Source of the DNA: Nitrospirota bacterium
GTDB taxonomy: Bacteria; Nitrospirota; Thermodesulfovibrionia; UBA6902
Length of the DNA stretch: 64,000 nt
Direction of reading: 5' to 3'
Assembly (NCBI GenBank): GCA_016213945.1
Contig: JACQZF010000040.1
Span: 1-64,000, forward strand
The stretch's first letter is position 1. Each line of letters opens with the position of its first letter. Below, in pieces: positions 19,401 to 27,233 of the stretch. Under the pieces are notes generated by a model that was not told the DNA's origin, searched no databases, and was given only the letters and a program-made list of their open reading frames with translations. Position numbers and translations under genes: made by a program.

Positions 19401-20419
19401 CAACCACTAATCAGTTTTATGACTTCGGCTGGGAATACGTGTGGCACTGCCACCTCCTGAGCCACGAAGAGAACGACATGATGCGCTCGATTGTCTTCAA
19501 TGTTGCGCGTGAGCTGCCGGCTGTGCCGGTACTGGCCGCTGCCTTGACAGAAGCCAATCAGGTCAATCTAACATGGACGGATGCCACGCCTCCAAACAAT
19601 CCCTTGACATTAGGCAACCCGGCCAATGAAATCGGTTTCAGGATTGAGCGTTGCACAGGGGCAGGCTGCATTGATTTTGCCCCCCTAATATCAGCCCTTG
19701 CCAATGCGACAGGCTATCTTGATACTACTGTAGCGCCTGTCACGACGTACAGGTATTACATCACTGCTTACAACGTGGCCGGTGATTCGCTACCCTCGAA
19801 CATTGTAACGGTCGTAGTGCCTGCGCTGGCGCTTCCCAACGCGCCTTCGGGACTGGTTGCCACGGCGTCTCCACTCAGTTCGAACCCCCCGACAGTGACT
19901 TTGAGATGGACTGACAATTCCGGCATAGAGTCCGGTTTCTTTATCCAGAGGGCAACGAATACTTCCTTCACTAATGGACTGACGACCTTCACGGTTGGAG
20001 GAAACGTGATAGCATTTACCGACACAACGGTTGCACCACGGACGAGATATTACTACAGGGTAAGAGCCTACAATGCGGCTGGCAACTCCGCATATTCCAA
20101 CACTGTACAAGTCACTTCGTCTCGCTGGATTCCGGCTACTCCGACGAACCTGATGTTTGTCAGCTCAACTAATAGCTCCATCACCATTTCCTGGACGGAC
20201 AATGCCTCAAACGAGCAGGGGTTCACCATACAAAGGGCGCCTAATGTTCGCAACAGGCCGGGAGCTTGGGCCACGATAGCAACAGTCGGGATCAACACAA
20301 CGACCTATACGGACAACGGTTTGACAAGCAATACAAGATACTGGTACCGCATCCGGGCATTTAATGCCGACGGCAACAGTGCATATTCCAACACGACTTC
20401 CGGCAGCACTCTGCCATAA
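16463..20419 (+). CDS. Exported multicopper oxidase (CotA/bilirubin oxidase-like) with three fibronectin III domains
   Basis: The 1318-residue protein has a signal peptide and all four multicopper oxidase copper-binding motifs: HLHGG near residue 203, FYHDHAWGITRLNVY near 265, THPIHFHMF near 888 and WHCHLLSHEENDMM near 993. These should form the T1 copper and the T2/T3 cluster that reduces oxygen to water. A glycine-rich beta-repeat insert (about 491-567, with NPGSGYTG and VGSGYTSLP) interrupts the cupredoxin core. From about 1015 three fibronectin type III domains follow, suggesting attachment to the surface or a polymer. The substrate (metal ion, phenol or other) cannot be read from the sequence; Mn(II) is one possibility. 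It ends at a strong terminator. Confidence 0.93.
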   Translation: MNKQNIMTWIRVTLAVALLVCGIEYDRAFAIGPGDTPDYFATPNWANSPPLRKFVDTLPGLGPTNANNLGQYIPVAAPDTITYPGSDYYAIELREYSEQMHSDMPPTRLRGYVQVNNGTDAGGQNTIAPATIHYLGPLIIAQKDRPIRIKFTNKLPVGSAGDLFVPVDTTIMGSGEFEIDYDPETLEPIPMTSGTFKQNRATLHLHGGRTPWISDGTPHQWITPAGEVTEYPKGVSVQNVPDMPDPGDGSQTFYWTNQQSSRLMFYHDHAWGITRLNVYVGEAAGYLITDPAEQALVNSGLIPADQIPLVIQEKTFVDPATIINTDPTWAWGSQPWDGTTGAPMTPVKGDLWYPHVYMPAQNPFDMSGINAMGRWHYGPWFWPPTPLCYSAGGTDPLAVKPYCIDYAPVANPYYDPACDPDVTGWCQPPQMPGTPNPSWGAEAFLDTPVVNGTAYPTVTVDPKAYRLRILNAGNDRFLNLQMYQASTIIGSITVDNPGSGYTGVIGVAITGGGGRGATAEATTDPDTGAITDITLTSVGSGYTSLPTVIITGSGTGATATAVLYTAPTEVGMVPAALTPGFPTSWPTDGREGGVPDPATSGPAFIQIGTESGFLPAPVLLENQPVAWNLDPTMFNVGNVLQQADGGGTLLIGPAERVDVIVDFSQYAGKTLILYNDAPTAFPALDPHYDYYTGAPDRTDMGGAPAVLPGLGPNVRTIMQIKVTGSGGAAPVNDYNAATLTNLQNAFKSTGSVATGDYVPGVFAASQEPIIVGQRAYGLGAGGSSAYSTTFPNTWPYWGVSRISDNYLSFNTVDGNPATILMKPKAIQDEMGETFDAYGRMSAKLGLEVPFTNGQNQNFNVQNYVDPATEILNENEVQIWKITHNGVDTHPIHFHMFDVQLINRVGWDGFIRLPDPNELGWKDTIRIAPLEDTIVALRPATPKVPFGQPDSIRPLNPEAPLGSMMGFSQIDPLTGARTAPPTTNQFYDFGWEYVWHCHLLSHEENDMMRSIVFNVARELPAVPVLAAALTEANQVNLTWTDATPPNNPLTLGNPANEIGFRIERCTGAGCIDFAPLISALANATGYLDTTVAPVTTYRYYITAYNVAGDSLPSNIVTVVVPALALPNAPSGLVATASPLSSNPPTVTLRWTDNSGIESGFFIQRATNTSFTNGLTTFTVGGNVIAFTDTTVAPRTRYYYRVRAYNAAGNSAYSNTVQVTSSRWIPATPTNLMFVSSTNSSITISWTDNASNEQGFTIQRAPNVRNRPGAWATIATVGINTTTYTDNGLTSNTRYWYRIRAFNADGNSAYSNTTSGSTLP

Positions 20420-20440
20420 GTCAGTATATGCTGTTACTCA

Positions 20441-20473
20441 GGGGAGGGAGAAATCCCTCCCCGAAATTTTTTT
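20441..20473 (+). terminator. Intrinsic terminator after the multicopper oxidase gene
   Basis: GGGGAGGGA-GAAA-TCCCTCCCC forms a 9 bp GC-rich stem followed within a few bases by TTTTTTT. It also separates this operon from the convergent PAS gene. Confidence 0.88.
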
Positions 20474-20480
20474 CACCTGG

Positions 20481-21344
20481 TCAACGGTATTTTCCTAATT
20501 CTTCCTTCAGCCTTGCGATCTCTTTTTTCAACTCCACCATCTTCATTTCCCTGCCGACCGCCATGTCATAAAAGTCTTGAAGCTCTTTCAATCTCTCCTG
20601 GAGCGAATGTTCAAGTTCAATCCGGTCGGTGATATCCATCAGCACCCCTGAGATTATGTCTCTGTCCAGCGCCGCATCCACTAATACAATTTTGGTGCTG
20701 CCGGTTTTTGTGATCAGCCTGGTTTCAAATCCCTGCACCCGTCCATTTTGCCTCAGATGTTCAATAAAGACAGTCCTGTCGTCCGGGTTTTTATACCGTA
20801 AAAACACTTTCTCCCGCAGCAACTCTTCAGTGGAATTAAATTCAAACATCTTTGTCAGCGCCTCATTTACATAAAGGATATCGCCTCCGGAATTTGTTTT
20901 GAATATCCCAACGAGGGCTGTATCGACAAGGGCGCGGTATTTTTTTTCCGATTCTTCAAGGGCCTCAACTGCTTTCCTGAATTCTGTTATGTCGTGCAAT
21001 ATTTCTATCCCGGCGATTATATTTCCTGTGGAATCCCTTAACGGCGAAGCAATGATTTCAAAGTGTCTCATTTCCCCATTTACGGGTGCGCTTCTTTTCA
21101 CGGAGTGGATGCTGCCGTCACTAAACGCCTTAAGAACCGGACAGTCTTCGCAGGCACAGTCCTTTTTTTTATAAGCACTGTAACAATACTCGCCGGCGTG
21201 ATCTCCGGTCAGATTTTTGTGAATGCTGTTCTGGTACAGTATCCTTAAAGAAGCGTCCTGAATACTGATCCCGTTCCCAATGGCCCCGAGCACAGCCTCA
21301 AGGCTTTCAAACAGCTTTTTAATGTCTTCGACGGTATTTATCAT
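20481..21344 (-). CDS. Tandem PAS-domain protein without output domain
   Basis: From ATG at 21344 the protein has 287 residues. PAS-1 carries a cysteine cluster (CYSAYKKKDCACEDCPVL) that could hold a metal or cofactor. PAS-2 contains GIFKTNSGGDILYVNEAL and is followed by a coiled coil (LQERLKELQDFYDMAV...). No kinase, cyclase or DNA-binding domain follows. PAS-2 closely resembles PAS-1 of the kinase at 11989-14166 (shared YVN.A...MFE, RYKN..DR.VFIE and NGRV). This suggests a duplicated sensory module that may interact with that kinase. A TTG 75 bases upstream is a less likely start. Confidence 0.8.
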   Translation of the reverse strand: MINTVEDIKKLFESLEAVLGAIGNGISIQDASLRILYQNSIHKNLTGDHAGEYCYSAYKKKDCACEDCPVLKAFSDGSIHSVKRSAPVNGEMRHFEIIASPLRDSTGNIIAGIEILHDITEFRKAVEALEESEKKYRALVDTALVGIFKTNSGGDILYVNEALTKMFEFNSTEELLREKVFLRYKNPDDRTVFIEHLRQNGRVQGFETRLITKTGSTKIVLVDAALDRDIISGVLMDITDRIELEHSLQERLKELQDFYDMAVGREMKMVELKKEIARLKEELGKYR

Positions 21345-21460
21345 CAGCGCTTTATAGAATAGCACAGTGTTTTTTTCAGACGCAATGAAATTTTGCTGTC
21401 TGTGAGTTTTAATATGCAATATTGGCTCAAGTTTTTTTCATGAAACCGTCTAATTTGTTT

Positions 21461-22357
21461 TTAATGCCGGTTGAACATCCGGTAGGCTATACTTGCTGAG
21501 GCCTCTTTGAAATAGCGCAGGCGCGTGGTAAACAAACACCCCTGACGATAAGAAATTTTCGCATCTTCTATCTCCGCGCCCAGCAGATTTATCTCCGGGG
21601 TCCCCCGCAATTCAAACGCCATCTGGTATGTCTCATTCTGATGCAAATCTATTCCCATTACTGAGGCCCCGATGGTATCCACCGCTAATATATTTTCACC
21701 GGCTATAACAACTCCGGAGTAAAGAGGGGTGCTCTGCACTTCGTCAAACTCATTGCCCCATACACCGTCGATCAGGCAGAAATGACTCGGCACTATCTGG
21801 TTCATATCAAGAATTGCCCTGCGAATAAACGGATGATACATGAGCTTCTGTTTCCTCGTGGGGACAAGCCCGAATATGTTTTTCATGCAAAGGGTGACAC
21901 CGGCAAGGGAGTGCGTTTTCATTTTGGCTAAGTTGATTATGTATTCGTGTTCAAATACGCCGGCATTAAACGGCATTTCACTCGTGTGGTATGGTTTCGG
22001 CACGGGCTTCCAGACAATTTTTGCTGTGCGTATGTCTTCAAGCCGGACGTTGGGGAATTCTTTTGCCAGCTCGCGGTAACCGAGCTCATCGAATGCCTTG
22101 ACCGTATCACTGCATGACTCGCCAATAGTTATACGCGGGCAATCGTGGAGTCTTTCAATAACGGCCCTGACCAATCCGATATCTGTTGTCATGCCGTCTT
22201 TGGAGGGACAGCCCCCTGTCAGGTTGGGTTTAATATAAACACTTTTCCCTCTTACATGAAACCCCAATGCGTCGAGCGCTTCACAGGCCCCTTTGTATGG
22301 GTCATTAGTCCGGGCGAGGTAGACATCAGTCTTTTTCATTTTAACCCTGTTCAGCAT
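21461..22357 (-). CDS. DUF362-family protein
   Basis: The 298-residue protein matches the DUF362 family: VYIKPNLTGGCPSKDGMTTD near the N-terminus, then IINLAKMKTHSLAGVTLCMKN and the later AGENILAVDTIGA. The conserved KxH and KN(I)FG residues are present. DUF362 proteins are often linked to iron-sulfur proteins, but this copy lacks the C-terminal 4Fe-4S ferredoxin domain seen in some members. The biochemical role of the family is not settled, and I do not infer one. It is divergent from the lipoprotein gene to its right. Confidence 0.82.
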   Translation of the reverse strand: MLNRVKMKKTDVYLARTNDPYKGACEALDALGFHVRGKSVYIKPNLTGGCPSKDGMTTDIGLVRAVIERLHDCPRITIGESCSDTVKAFDELGYRELAKEFPNVRLEDIRTAKIVWKPVPKPYHTSEMPFNAGVFEHEYIINLAKMKTHSLAGVTLCMKNIFGLVPTRKQKLMYHPFIRRAILDMNQIVPSHFCLIDGVWGNEFDEVQSTPLYSGVVIAGENILAVDTIGASVMGIDLHQNETYQMAFELRGTPEINLLGAEIEDAKISYRQGCLFTTRLRYFKEASASIAYRMFNRH

Positions 22358-22431
22358 TATTTGAGATGATTATATTTTAAAACTTGTCACGCAAAATTGC
22401 CCGGACCTTTGCTCATTAAGTGATTTCCCTA

Positions 22432-22460
22432 TGGATGAAATAGCGTTTATTGGTTATAAT
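22432..22460 (+). promoter_or_regulatory. Possible promoter of the lipoprotein operon
   Basis: A perfect TATAAT (22455-22460) lies 17 bases after a weak -35, TGGATG (22432-22437). It is about 50 bp upstream of the lipoprotein start. Confidence 0.45.
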
Positions 22461-22512
22461 TGTGCACCTTAGCTATTAAGAGGGAATGCCTCATTTAACA
22501 GGAGAAAAACCT

Positions 22513-23178
22513 ATGACCAAGCTTGTAAAAAATCTTGCCTTGCCGCTTATCATTGCCGTGTTCATTTTCTCAGGCTGTGCAACTGTTCCAAAGGAAGTTG
22601 TTGAGCTTTCATATACCATCGGACAGGACATCGAAGCCGTGCACTCATCCTACAGAGAATTGGTCCATACATATTTTGAGGGCCTGAGAAACAAAACCGA
22701 AGACTTTCTCTATACCAAATGGAACCCTGCTTACATCAGGGACTTTGTTAAAAACGGAGGACTGATGGAACGTGTCCACGGGACAGATCCAAATCAGGTC
22801 CTTGAAGATGTTCAGTTATGGGCCGAGGTGGCTGTTGAGGAAATCGAGGGCAAAAGGAAAGAGATGCTGGACCCGATAGACCGGCAGGAAAAAGAACTTC
22901 TCGCCTATGTTGATGAAGCCTTCTCCAAAATAATGCGGGCCAACTCCGCAATAACAGCCCACTTAAACAGTATTCGTAAGGTTGAGGCTGTTCAGGATGA
23001 AGTCCTTCAAACTTTAAAAGTAAAAGATCTGAAGGATGAAATTAACCGGAGACTCGCCGCTGCGTCCAATGAGGCTGAAAATGCTATCGGGGCATTATCC
23101 AAAGCGGAAGGCATAATTGAAAGGACCGATAAACTTAAATCGGAAATAAAAGGGGCATTAAAAGGAGACGGCAAATGA
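22513..23178 (+). CDS. Lipoprotein of unknown function, helical
   Basis: With ATG at 22513 (AGGAG 8 bases upstream) the 221-residue protein has a lipoprotein signal ending in the lipobox FSGC. The mature part is charged and mostly helical, with long stretches suited to coiled coil (for example EEIEGKRKEMLDPIDRQEKE). I do not recognise a family. It overlaps the next small gene as ATGA at 23175, so the two products probably work together, one on a membrane and the other soluble. Confidence 0.75.
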   Translation: MTKLVKNLALPLIIAVFIFSGCATVPKEVVELSYTIGQDIEAVHSSYRELVHTYFEGLRNKTEDFLYTKWNPAYIRDFVKNGGLMERVHGTDPNQVLEDVQLWAEVAVEEIEGKRKEMLDPIDRQEKELLAYVDEAFSKIMRANSAITAHLNSIRKVEAVQDEVLQTLKVKDLKDEINRRLAAASNEAENAIGALSKAEGIIERTDKLKSEIKGALKGDGK

Positions 23179-23474
23179 GCGACAGGGAAGCTAAAAAAGC
23201 TGAGTTGAAAAAAAGATCGCAGGAATCAAAACAGAAAACCGATGCCTTGCTGTCTGAAGAAATTCAGGCGTTACAGCAGGCAGCATCCTCCGACCTTCAG
23301 CGGTTACGTCCAAAGGTCTCCGATTCTGAAACATATGAGAAGTTGATCAAAGCCGTAAATGAAGCCTCTGCAAAAAATGAAGGCATTGCGGAGCTGAAAA
23401 ACCGGATAGAAAAACTCGGCGAGGTTGCCGTCAAAGTCGGCAAGGAAGTTGTGACGCTGTTAAAAAGTTTCTGA
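23175..23474 (+). CDS. Small charged coiled-coil protein
   Basis: The 99-residue product is very rich in Lys, Glu, Gln and Ala and has no signal peptide or membrane segment; the whole chain could form a coiled coil (SQESKQKTDALLSEEIQALQ). It is translationally coupled to the lipoprotein by an ATGA overlap. No family is recognised. A cytosolic product paired with an exported lipoprotein is odd, unless one of them acts as a regulator. Confidence 0.65.
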   Translation: MSDREAKKAELKKRSQESKQKTDALLSEEIQALQQAASSDLQRLRPKVSDSETYEKLIKAVNEASAKNEGIAELKNRIEKLGEVAVKVGKEVVTLLKSF

Positions 23475-23500
23475 GGGTTTGCTCACAAATGAGCATCCTC
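23473..23500. terminator. Hairpin between convergent genes, possible terminator without T-tract
   Basis: GAGG...TGCTCA-CAAA-TGAGCA-T-CCTC forms a two-part stem exactly between the small coiled-coil gene and the convergent ychF gene. There is no T-run, so terminator activity is uncertain. Confidence 0.35.
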
Positions 23501-24608
23501 ACACATTAAACTTGAAGTTAATAATATCCCCGTCGCGGACCGGATAGGTCTTGCCCTCAAGCCTGAAGAGCCCCTTCTCCTTTGCCTTGACCATGTCTTC
23601 TCCGGAAGAGACGTAGTCCTCGTAGCTGACGACCTCGGCGCGGATGAAACCGCGTTCTATGTCCGAATGGATCTTGCCCGCCGCCTGTTGCGCACTGGTT
23701 CCCTTTTTTATCGTCCAGGCCCTGACCTCGTCCTTACCGACAGTGAAAAATGAGATCAGGCCGAGCGCGGCATATGAGATCCTGCAAAGCATGTTCATGG
23801 CGGGTTCGGCAATTCCCAGGTCTTCAAGGAATACCTTTGCCTCCTCGGGAGGGAGCTGGGCGATCTCCATCTCTATCTTTCCGCAGAGTGATAAGACCGG
23901 GGGCACTGAGCTTTGCCCCGCGCTTTTGAAATATGCCTCTATTTCATTCTGGAAATTTTTAATCTTGTCTGAATTGATGTCTCTCTCGCCGATGTTAAGC
24001 GCAATGATCTCAGGCATGGTTGAAAGGAACTGGTAGGGGAGCATGAGCCTCTTTTCCTCTTCGTTGAATTCAAGGTTTCTCAGCGATACCTCTTCCTCAA
24101 GGGCTTTTTTGCATTTCAGCAAAAGATGTTTGTCTGCCTCGTCCTGCTTCTTGCCCTTTTTCGCCTGCTCTTCAATCTTCTGAAGCCGCTTTTCAACAAG
24201 CTCAAGGTCTCCTAAAATCAACTCGGCCTCAAACGACTTCACATCCCGCACAGTGTCAACGCTTCCCATCGGATGAATGATCGATTCATCCTCAAAGGCC
24301 CTGACAACATGCACGACCGCGTCAGCGTCTTTCAGTAAATTAAAGACCTTCGCGTTGTGTGATACATCGCCCTTTGTGATACCTGCGTAATCCACATACT
24401 CAACTGTTGCGTAAGTGGTCTTCTTCGGATCAAAAACAGCCGTCAACCTCTCAATCCTGACGTCAGGGACTTTGACCATCCCTATTTGCGGCTCAAGTTC
24501 AGGGGTGATTACCGTAGGGTATGTAGTTACCGGCAGGTTCAAACCCGTGAGGGCGTTGAAAACGGTCGTCTTGCCTGAATTTGAAAAACCTGTGATCGTT
24601 AATTTCAT
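23499..24608 (-). CDS. ychF: YchF-type P-loop ATPase/GTPase with TGS domain
   Basis: The 369-residue protein has the YchF layout: G domain, inserted helical coiled coil (about 140-200) and a C-terminal TGS domain ending KTYPVRDGDIINFKFNV. The P-loop reads GFSNSGKTT instead of the usual G(L/F)PNVGKST, a divergent variant, and the switch region includes VEYVDYAGITKGD. YchF proteins prefer ATP over GTP and associate with ribosomes and redox stress responses; that is family knowledge. It stands alone on the minus strand before hemL, with a dispersed repeat in the gap. Confidence 0.88.
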   Translation of the reverse strand: MKLTITGFSNSGKTTVFNALTGLNLPVTTYPTVITPELEPQIGMVKVPDVRIERLTAVFDPKKTTYATVEYVDYAGITKGDVSHNAKVFNLLKDADAVVHVVRAFEDESIIHPMGSVDTVRDVKSFEAELILGDLELVEKRLQKIEEQAKKGKKQDEADKHLLLKCKKALEEEVSLRNLEFNEEEKRLMLPYQFLSTMPEIIALNIGERDINSDKIKNFQNEIEAYFKSAGQSSVPPVLSLCGKIEMEIAQLPPEEAKVFLEDLGIAEPAMNMLCRISYAALGLISFFTVGKDEVRAWTIKKGTSAQQAAGKIHSDIERGFIRAEVVSYEDYVSSGEDMVKAKEKGLFRLEGKTYPVRDGDIINFKFNV

Positions 24609-24676
24609 GGTGTTAAAGATTAATTAAAAGAATTCCTCGATGCTCTGCATCGGGGTTTTAAGCTCCGTGTTTTGCT

Positions 24677-24745
24677 TGTCATTCCCGCAAGCGAAGCGCC
24701 TCGGGAATCCTCCTCGAAGAAAGATTCCGGGCAAGCCGGAATGAC
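24677..24745. repeat. Dispersed repeat family A, copy 1 (TGTCATTCCCGC...GGAATGAC)
   Basis: Inverted ends TGTCATTCC / GGAATGAC(G) flank two short palindromic parts. Other copies are at 28832, 33058 and 48893, with a diverged one at 40559. Confidence 0.7.
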
Positions 24746-24764
24746 GGTTTAGATGTGGATGAAA

Positions 24765-26060
24765 TTACCTTATCTCCTTGAATGATTCGTATGCCGCGCG
24801 GGCGGTCTTGTTTATGTCCGCTTTTGAATGCGCGAGCGACATGAAGCCGGCCTCAAACTGTGAAGGGGCCAAATTGATCCCGCGTTCAAGCATCTTCCTG
24901 AAGAATTGCGCAAACTTCTGCGCGTCCGCTTTTTTTGCGGTTGCGTAATCAACAACTTCCGTATCAGTGAAGTAGGTGCAGAACATTGATCCCGCCCTGT
25001 AGAACTTCGTCTTTATCCCGGCGCGTTTCGCGGCGTCTCTCAATGCCTCTTCGAGCGCAGCCGACTTTGTCATAAGTTGTTTGTATATATCAGGCTTCGA
25101 GATGATCTTAAGTGTTTCAATGCCCGCTGTCATTGCGAGCGGGTTTCCCGAAAGTGTGCCGGCCTGATAAACAGGGCCGTCCGGAGAAACCATCCTCATA
25201 ATGTCTTCTCTTCCGCCGTAAGCGCCGACAGGCAGTCCGCCGCCGATAACTTTGCCCAGGCACGTCATGTCGGGTTTGATCTTGAATGCCTTTTGCGCTC
25301 CTCCGTAAGAGACCCTGAAGCCGGTCATGACCTCATCGAATATCAAGATAACTCCGTATTTTTTGGTCAGCCTTCTCAGCCCTTCAAGGAAACCCGGTTT
25401 CGGAAGCACGCAGCCGATATTTCCGACGACAGGTTCAATAATAACGCAGGCGATGCTCTTTGCGCTTTGCTCTAAAACCTTCTTGACCGCCTTCAGGTCA
25501 TTGTATGGAACAGTAAGCGTGTTTTTAGCATAATCTTGGGGGACACCGGGACTGTCAGGCACTCCGAATGTCGCTGCGCCTGAGCCTGCCTTTACAAGCA
25601 GCCCGTCAGCGTGGCCGTGATAACAGCCCTCAAATTTTATCACCTTGTCCCTTCCCGTGAAGCCGCGGGCGACCCTGATCGCGCTCATTGTCGCCTCTGT
25701 GCCTGAGTTGACCATCCGCACGATTCCCATGGAGGGATACGCCTTGCGGATCATCCCGGCAAGCTCTGTCTCAAGCGGTGTAGGCGCGCCGTAGCTCGTG
25801 CCTCTTTCACAGGCTTTCTGCAAGGCCTTGATGACCGTCGGGTGTGAATGACCTAAAATCATCGGCCCCCATGAAAGGACATAATCTATAAATTCGTTCC
25901 CGTCCACGTCGTAGATCTTTGAGCCTTTCGCAGACTGTATAAATAATGGGACCCCGCCGACAGCCTTGAAGGCCCTGACAGGGCTGTTCACCCCGCCCGG
26001 GATGATGCGTTTTGCCTTTTCAAATAATGCCTTTGATTTTTTCTGGTTTAGTTTTAACAT
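24765..26060 (-). CDS. hemL: Glutamate-1-semialdehyde 2,1-aminomutase
   Basis: This PLP enzyme converts glutamate-1-semialdehyde to 5-aminolevulinate in the C5 haem/tetrapyrrole pathway. At 431 residues it has the family length. The catalytic lysine lies in [45 protein letters not shown] and [11 protein letters not shown] are also typical. A good ribosome site, CAGGAG, lies 7 bases upstream of the ATG. Its presence fits the haem proteins (octahaem cytochrome) and the B12-dependent reductase encoded later in the window. Confidence 0.97.
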   Translation of the reverse strand: MLKLNQKKSKALFEKAKRIIPGGVNSPVRAFKAVGGVPLFIQSAKGSKIYDVDGNEFIDYVLSWGPMILGHSHPTVIKALQKACERGTSYGAPTPLETELAGMIRKAYPSMGIVRMVNSGTEATMSAIRVARGFTGRDKVIKFEGCYHGHADGLLVKAGSGAATFGVPDSPGVPQDYAKNTLTVPYNDLKAVKKVLEQSAKSIACVIIEPVVGNIGCVLPKPGFLEGLRRLTKKYGVILIFDEVMTGFRVSYGGAQKAFKIKPDMTCLGKVIGGGLPVGAYGGREDIMRMVSPDGPVYQAGTLSGNPLAMTAGIETLKIISKPDIYKQLMTKSAALEEALRDAAKRAGIKTKFYRAGSMFCTYFTDTEVVDYATAKKADAQKFAQFFRKMLERGINLAPSQFEAGFMSLAHSKADINKTARAAYESFKEIR

Positions 26061-26097
26061 GGCCGACTCCTGTGAATTAAGAATTTTAGTAAGGTTT

Positions 26098-26127
26098 ATT
26101 TAACAATAATTAACGGAAATATGTCAA
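26098..26127 (-). promoter_or_regulatory. Possible hemL promoter
   Basis: On the minus strand TTGACA (26122-26127) is followed after 18 bases by TTAAAT (26098-26103), about 40 bp before the hemL ATG. The -10 element is weak. Confidence 0.4.
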
Positions 26128-26161
26128 AGAATCCGTTACAGACGTTACCGTTACGCTTTAA

Positions 26162-26190
26162 TTGACAAAATTTTTATGATTTGAAATAAT
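26162..26190 (+). promoter_or_regulatory. Possible promoter of the GlnQ-like gene
   Basis: TTGACA (26162-26167) is followed after 17 bases by AATAAT (26185-26190), about 60 bp before the coding start. Confidence 0.45.
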
Positions 26191-26252
26191 ACATTTGCAT
26201 CAGCGCGCAACTACTTTTAAACCCCACGACCCTGAGGAGCGGTTTAAACACA

Positions 26253-27011
26253 TTGATTAAGTTTATTAACGCCAATAAATGGTTTAATAATCATCACGTC
26301 TTAAAAAATATCACCCTCGAAATCGCCAAAGGAGAAGTTATTGTGATCTGCGGCCCGAGCGGCGCCGGCAAGAGCACCCTTTTAAGGACCATCAATAAAC
26401 TTGAGCCTATCGACGACGGTGAGATCATTGTTGACGGCAAGTATCTCTCCGATCCAAGGACAAACCTGACGGGACTAAGGGCTGAAGTCGGTATGGTTTT
26501 TCAGCATTTCAATCTCTATCCGCATAAGACTGCGTTAAAAAATATAACCCTTGCCCCGCGCAAGGTGAGGGGTCTTAGCAAAAAACAGGCTTCGGAAAGG
26601 GCGTTTAAACTCCTTGAGAGGGTGGGCCTCTCACACAGGCGTGATGCGTTTCCTTCGCAATTATCAGGCGGCGAACAGCAGCGCGTGGCCATTGCAAGGA
26701 GCCTTGCGATGGAACCGCAGGTCATGCTTTTTGATGAACCGACCTCCGCGCTTGACCCTGAACTTATAAATGAAGTGCTTGATGTCATGATCTCGCTTGC
26801 AAAAGAGGGAATGACCATGGTCGTTGTGACCCATGAAATAGGTTTTGCCCAAAAGGTTGCTGACCGGGTCGTTTTCATGGACAACGGCGAGATACTTGAA
26901 GTGGGCAGTCCTCCCGATATTTTTGTGAACCCGCAGCATCAACGCACAAAGGAATTTATGAGCAAGGTCTTTCATATCCCGATTTTTTCCGAGGCGCAGG
27001 AAGAGGATTGA
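26253..27011 (+). CDS. Amino-acid ABC transporter ATP-binding protein, GlnQ-like, without partner genes
   Basis: The 252-residue protein has Walker [10 protein letters not shown], signature LSGGEQQRV and Walker [14 protein letters not shown], followed by the H-loop VVTHE. It is closest by eye to GlnQ/HisP-type polar amino-acid importers ([16 protein letters not shown]). It starts with TTG; GAGGAG lies 13 bases upstream, a long spacing. No permease or substrate-binding protein gene lies nearby, so it must work with proteins encoded elsewhere, or it is an orphan remnant of a transport operon. Confidence 0.88.
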   Translation: MIKFINANKWFNNHHVLKNITLEIAKGEVIVICGPSGAGKSTLLRTINKLEPIDDGEIIVDGKYLSDPRTNLTGLRAEVGMVFQHFNLYPHKTALKNITLAPRKVRGLSKKQASERAFKLLERVGLSHRRDAFPSQLSGGEQQRVAIARSLAMEPQVMLFDEPTSALDPELINEVLDVMISLAKEGMTMVVVTHEIGFAQKVADRVVFMDNGEILEVGSPPDIFVNPQHQRTKEFMSKVFHIPIFSEAQEED

Positions 27012-27024
27012 TAAGGGGAGAAAG

Positions 27025-27100
27025 TGGTGGGCAGTCGCAGAATCGAACTGCGGACACAGGGATTTTCAGTCCCTTGCTCTACCGACTGAGCTAACTGCCC
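27025..27100 (-). tRNA. tRNA-Phe (anticodon GAA), CCA encoded
   Basis: On the minus strand the sequence starts GGGCAGTTAGCTCAG and ends ACTGCCC-A-CCA. A full cloverleaf can be drawn: a 7 bp acceptor stem, anticodon stem AGGGA/TCCCT around loop CTGAAAA (anticodon at 27065-27067) and T-arm GTTCGATTC. The 3' CCA is encoded. Confidence 0.97.
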
Positions 27101-27109
27101 GTGCTGAAA

Positions 27110-27139
27110 ATCATAACCCATATTTTTTTTAATTGTCAA
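27110..27139 (-). promoter_or_regulatory. tRNA-Phe promoter
   Basis: On the minus strand TTGACA (27134-27139) is followed after 18 bases by TATGAT (27110-27115). Transcription would begin within a few bases of the tRNA 5' end. Confidence 0.65.
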
Positions 27140-27233
27140 CTTAATGAACTTAAAGACCTTGGTGCGTCACGTGTTACATATCACGGTTTACGCTTTATAT
27201 GAACCGGAGTTTTTGAATCTATGAAAACGCCAC

